A stretch of DNA of 35,209 nucleotides from Vulcanimicrobiota bacterium (GTDB taxonomy: Bacteria; Vulcanimicrobiota; Vulcanimicrobiia; Vulcanimicrobiales; Vulcanimicrobiaceae), in assembly GCA_019245275.1 (NCBI GenBank), contig JAFARW010000134.1, forward strand, positions 1-35,209. Direction: 5' to 3'. The notes under the pieces are model-generated. The model was not told the origin of the DNA, searched no databases, and saw only the letters and a list, made by a program, of their open reading frames with translations. Numbering within the stretch: the stretch's first letter is position 1; the number at the start of each line of letters is the position of its first letter. Positions 33,418 through 35,209 of the stretch are shown in pieces. The position numbers were made by a program, and so were the translations under genes.

Positions 33418-33860
33418 TGGATTACCGGAGCGATTCGGATCGCGTCCACGTTAATGTCGGATCGCCGGCGGGTTCGTACACCGTCGGCAGCGCGTCGTTC
33501 TTCCGGTACATCGTGCGGCTCGCCGAGATGGGCCTGACGCTGCGGCCGGTGGAACGTGAAGCCGTTGAGATGCTCGCCAATATTCCGCATGCGTTTTTTG
33601 ATGAAGGCGTTTCGTCTGGGAACGGCTGGCGCATCGTGCCGCCTTCGTCGTTTGAGGATTGGCCGGTTATGGAAGCCACACCGCAACGCCTGCGCGCTGC
33701 CTTGCAAACCGCACGGCGAATCCTGTGGCAGAATGCGGCGCCGGTTGGCGTCAGCGCCGGCGACATCGTCGCAATAGAAGAAGAACTCGACCACGTTTTT
33801 GGCGTCCTGCATAGGGCCGAAGCGGCCGGCTTCTCCGTTAACGTTTCCTACGTATCGTAA
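33417..33860 (+). CDS. Hypothetical protein downstream of mdh
   Basis: A 147-residue soluble protein that I do not recognise. It has no signal peptide or membrane helix. A notable core reads FFRYIVRLAEMGLTLRPVEREAVEML and the C-terminal half is helical (AIEEELDHVFGVLHRAEAAGF). Its ATG shares one base with the mdh stop (TAATG), so it is almost certainly co-translated. Function unknown. Confidence 0.8.
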   Translation: MDYRSDSDRVHVNVGSPAGSYTVGSASFFRYIVRLAEMGLTLRPVEREAVEMLANIPHAFFDEGVSSGNGWRIVPPSSFEDWPVMEATPQRLRAALQTARRILWQNAAPVGVSAGDIVAIEEELDHVFGVLHRAEAAGFSVNVSYVS

Positions 33861-33886
33861 CTAAAGTCCGATCGACTGATGCTGCG

Positions 33887-34759
33887 ATGCGGAGCATCGC
33901 GGCGCTTCCGCTGCGCGGACCGTCGGGCGAGCCGATCGACTTCGCGCGCACGATCCATTCCCACGGCTGCACGTCGCTGCTGCCTGCTATCGACGACGAG
34001 AGCGTCGAGCACTACCGTTATCGGATGCGGATCGGCAACGCCGTTCGCACGCTGCATTTCGAGCCGCGCGACGGCAACCTAATCGTTTCGTGCGATGGAC
34101 CGCTGGGTGCGGCGCAAGAACGGCGGCTGCTAGAGGTCGTGCGAAGGATGTTTCGCCTCGACGAAGACTTCGGACCATTTTACGACGCGATTCGGGACGA
34201 TCCGGATCTCGCTTGGGCATCGGTCGGCGCGGGACGTCTGCTCGCGAGCCCCACGGTGTTCGAAGATGTCGTCAAGACGATCTGCACGACGAACTGCGCG
34301 TGGTCGGGCACGGTTCGGATGGTTAGAGCGCTTGTCGAGAATCTCGGCAAGGGCGCCTTTCCAACGCCTGAGCAAATGGCGCAAGCACCGCTCGAATTTT
34401 ACACGCAGGGCGCGCGCGCGGGCTACCGCGGCGCGTATTTGCGCACGCTTGCGGAGGGGGTCGTTGAAAAACGCATCGATTTGGAAGCGCTGCGCCCTTC
34501 CAGCGGCATGCCGGATCAAGAAGCGGAAGAACGGCTGTTGGCGCTCCCGGGGATCGGCCCGTATGCGTGCGCACACATCATGCTGCTCTTAGGCCGGTAT
34601 GGAAAGCTGGTGTTCGACTCTTGGACGCGTCCGAAATACTTGAAAATCTCGGGTAAACGGCGCGCTGCGGACAAGACGATCGAACGGCGCTTCAAACGGT
34701 ACGGACGTTTCGCCGGCCTGGCTTTCTGGCTGCTGCTCACGCGCGATTGGCTCGATTAG
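33887..34759 (+). CDS. HhH-GPD family DNA glycosylase (AlkA/OGG-like)
   Basis: A 290-residue base-excision repair enzyme. A helix-hairpin-helix LPGIGPYACAHIML at about residues 220-233 and a catalytic aspartate D244 (KLVFDSWTR) mark the family. Upstream, DVVKTICTTNCAWSGTVRMVRALVENLG is the typical glycosylase helix region, and the N-terminal domain is beta-rich as in AlkA and OGG1. The lesion specificity cannot be read from sequence; there is no Cys-rich [4Fe-4S] loop of the MutY/Nth kind. It lies 26 bases after the hypothetical gene. Confidence 0.88.
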   Translation: MRSIAALPLRGPSGEPIDFARTIHSHGCTSLLPAIDDESVEHYRYRMRIGNAVRTLHFEPRDGNLIVSCDGPLGAAQERRLLEVVRRMFRLDEDFGPFYDAIRDDPDLAWASVGAGRLLASPTVFEDVVKTICTTNCAWSGTVRMVRALVENLGKGAFPTPEQMAQAPLEFYTQGARAGYRGAYLRTLAEGVVEKRIDLEALRPSSGMPDQEAEERLLALPGIGPYACAHIMLLLGRYGKLVFDSWTRPKYLKISGKRRAADKTIERRFKRYGRFAGLAFWLLLTRDWLD

Positions 34760-34869
34760 AAGCCCTGCCATGTCCCATGGACCGGGGCGCATTCGAACGA
34801 GGGATGGCGTCGCTTGCGCCCAACGATTCCAAACATCGTTTCTTTTACTCAGATGAAAGCTGATTTGTT

Positions 34870-35034
34870 ATGGCAACATGTCCACTTTGCAACGATATGA
34901 AGCACGTTCAATGTCCGAAATGCGAAGGAACCGGGCAGCTAAGTGACGGGCACGGCGGCTACAAGACGTGCTTCATGTGTAACGGCAGTACCCGAGTGAC
35001 ATGCCCTCGTTGCGGCGGCTCCGGGCAAGCTTAA
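34870..35034 (+). CDS. Small zinc-finger protein with DnaJ-type CxxCxGxG repeats
   Basis: A 54-residue ORF too short for the ORF track. It contains four CxxC motifs: CPLC, CPKCEGTG, CFMCNGS and CPRCGGSG. This is the layout of the DnaJ central zinc-binding domain, which binds two zinc ions, but here no J domain or other region is present. It may be a stand-alone zinc ribbon that aids protein folding or disulfide reduction (inference). No strong ribosome binding site is seen; the 110 bases before it hold no other gene. Nothing is recognised in the 175 bases that follow to the window end except repeated CAGTTTC motifs. Confidence 0.75.
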   Translation: MATCPLCNDMKHVQCPKCEGTGQLSDGHGGYKTCFMCNGSTRVTCPRCGGSGQA

Positions 35035-35209
35035 CCCAGTTTCGCTAAGTGCACGGACTGTCGATATCGCCGTGTGCGCAAGTCCGCGGATCCCTTCCAG
35101 TTTCACGACCATTCGGGCGCACTTCCCTCACAGTTTCTTACCAGACGAAGAAGACTGCCGCTATCCTCTCTGACAGTTTCTTGATATTGGCGCGACCGGA
35201 AGGCGCGAC

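Overview
This window is a dense housekeeping region, with small intergenic gaps, many 1-17 bp gene overlaps, high GC and frequent TTG/GTG starts. It carries no transposase, phage gene, CRISPR array or rRNA. The gene content fits a free-living, respiring, division-wall bacterium from a deep branch that makes c-di-AMP and polyhydroxyalkanoate. From memory of such gene sets I suspect Candidatus Eremiobacterota (WPS-2) or a relative. That placement is inference and was not tested by any search.

Layout. 1-2745 (minus): succinate dehydrogenase sdhA-sdhB followed by the first codons of a CCG-domain (HdrB-like) subunit, which suggests a 'type E' enzyme without haem membrane anchors. 2904-10372 (plus): dnaE, a Cof-type HAD phosphatase, then the division genes ftsQ, ftsA and ftsZ. 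10447-16455 (plus): a SigF/SigB-like sigma factor, a compact pilus assembly set (PilM-like, a PilN/PilP-like membrane protein, a short PilQ-like secretin) and the shikimate genes aroC, aroK and aroB. 16484-21383 (plus): a secreted helical protein of unknown function, priA and class I phaC, with a long inverted repeat between priA and phaC. rpsT runs back toward phaC.

21811-26070 (plus) is the most coherent module: an unrecognised gene, diadenylate cyclase cdaA, its YbbR partner cdaR, glmM, a ydaO/yuaA-type c-di-AMP riboswitch, and an NlpC/P60 cell-wall hydrolase under that riboswitch. Synthesis, control and RNA sensing of c-di-AMP therefore lie side by side with wall-precursor synthesis and wall cleavage. 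A REP-like palindrome and tRNA-Gln(UUG) follow.

26204-35034: a conserved hypothetical gene (minus), glutamate dehydrogenase with a DUF1835 gene, a very basic DUF6496-like protein (minus), a STAS anti-sigma antagonist, a GlcF-like iron-sulfur protein and citrate synthase (both minus), malate dehydrogenase, a hypothetical gene, an AlkA-like DNA glycosylase, and a 54-residue protein with four CxxC motifs that the ORF track does not list. The TCA-cycle enzymes (SDH, citrate synthase, MDH), glutamate dehydrogenase and the GlcF-like protein point to aerobic carbon metabolism. No stretch over 300 bases lacks a gene or recognised element.
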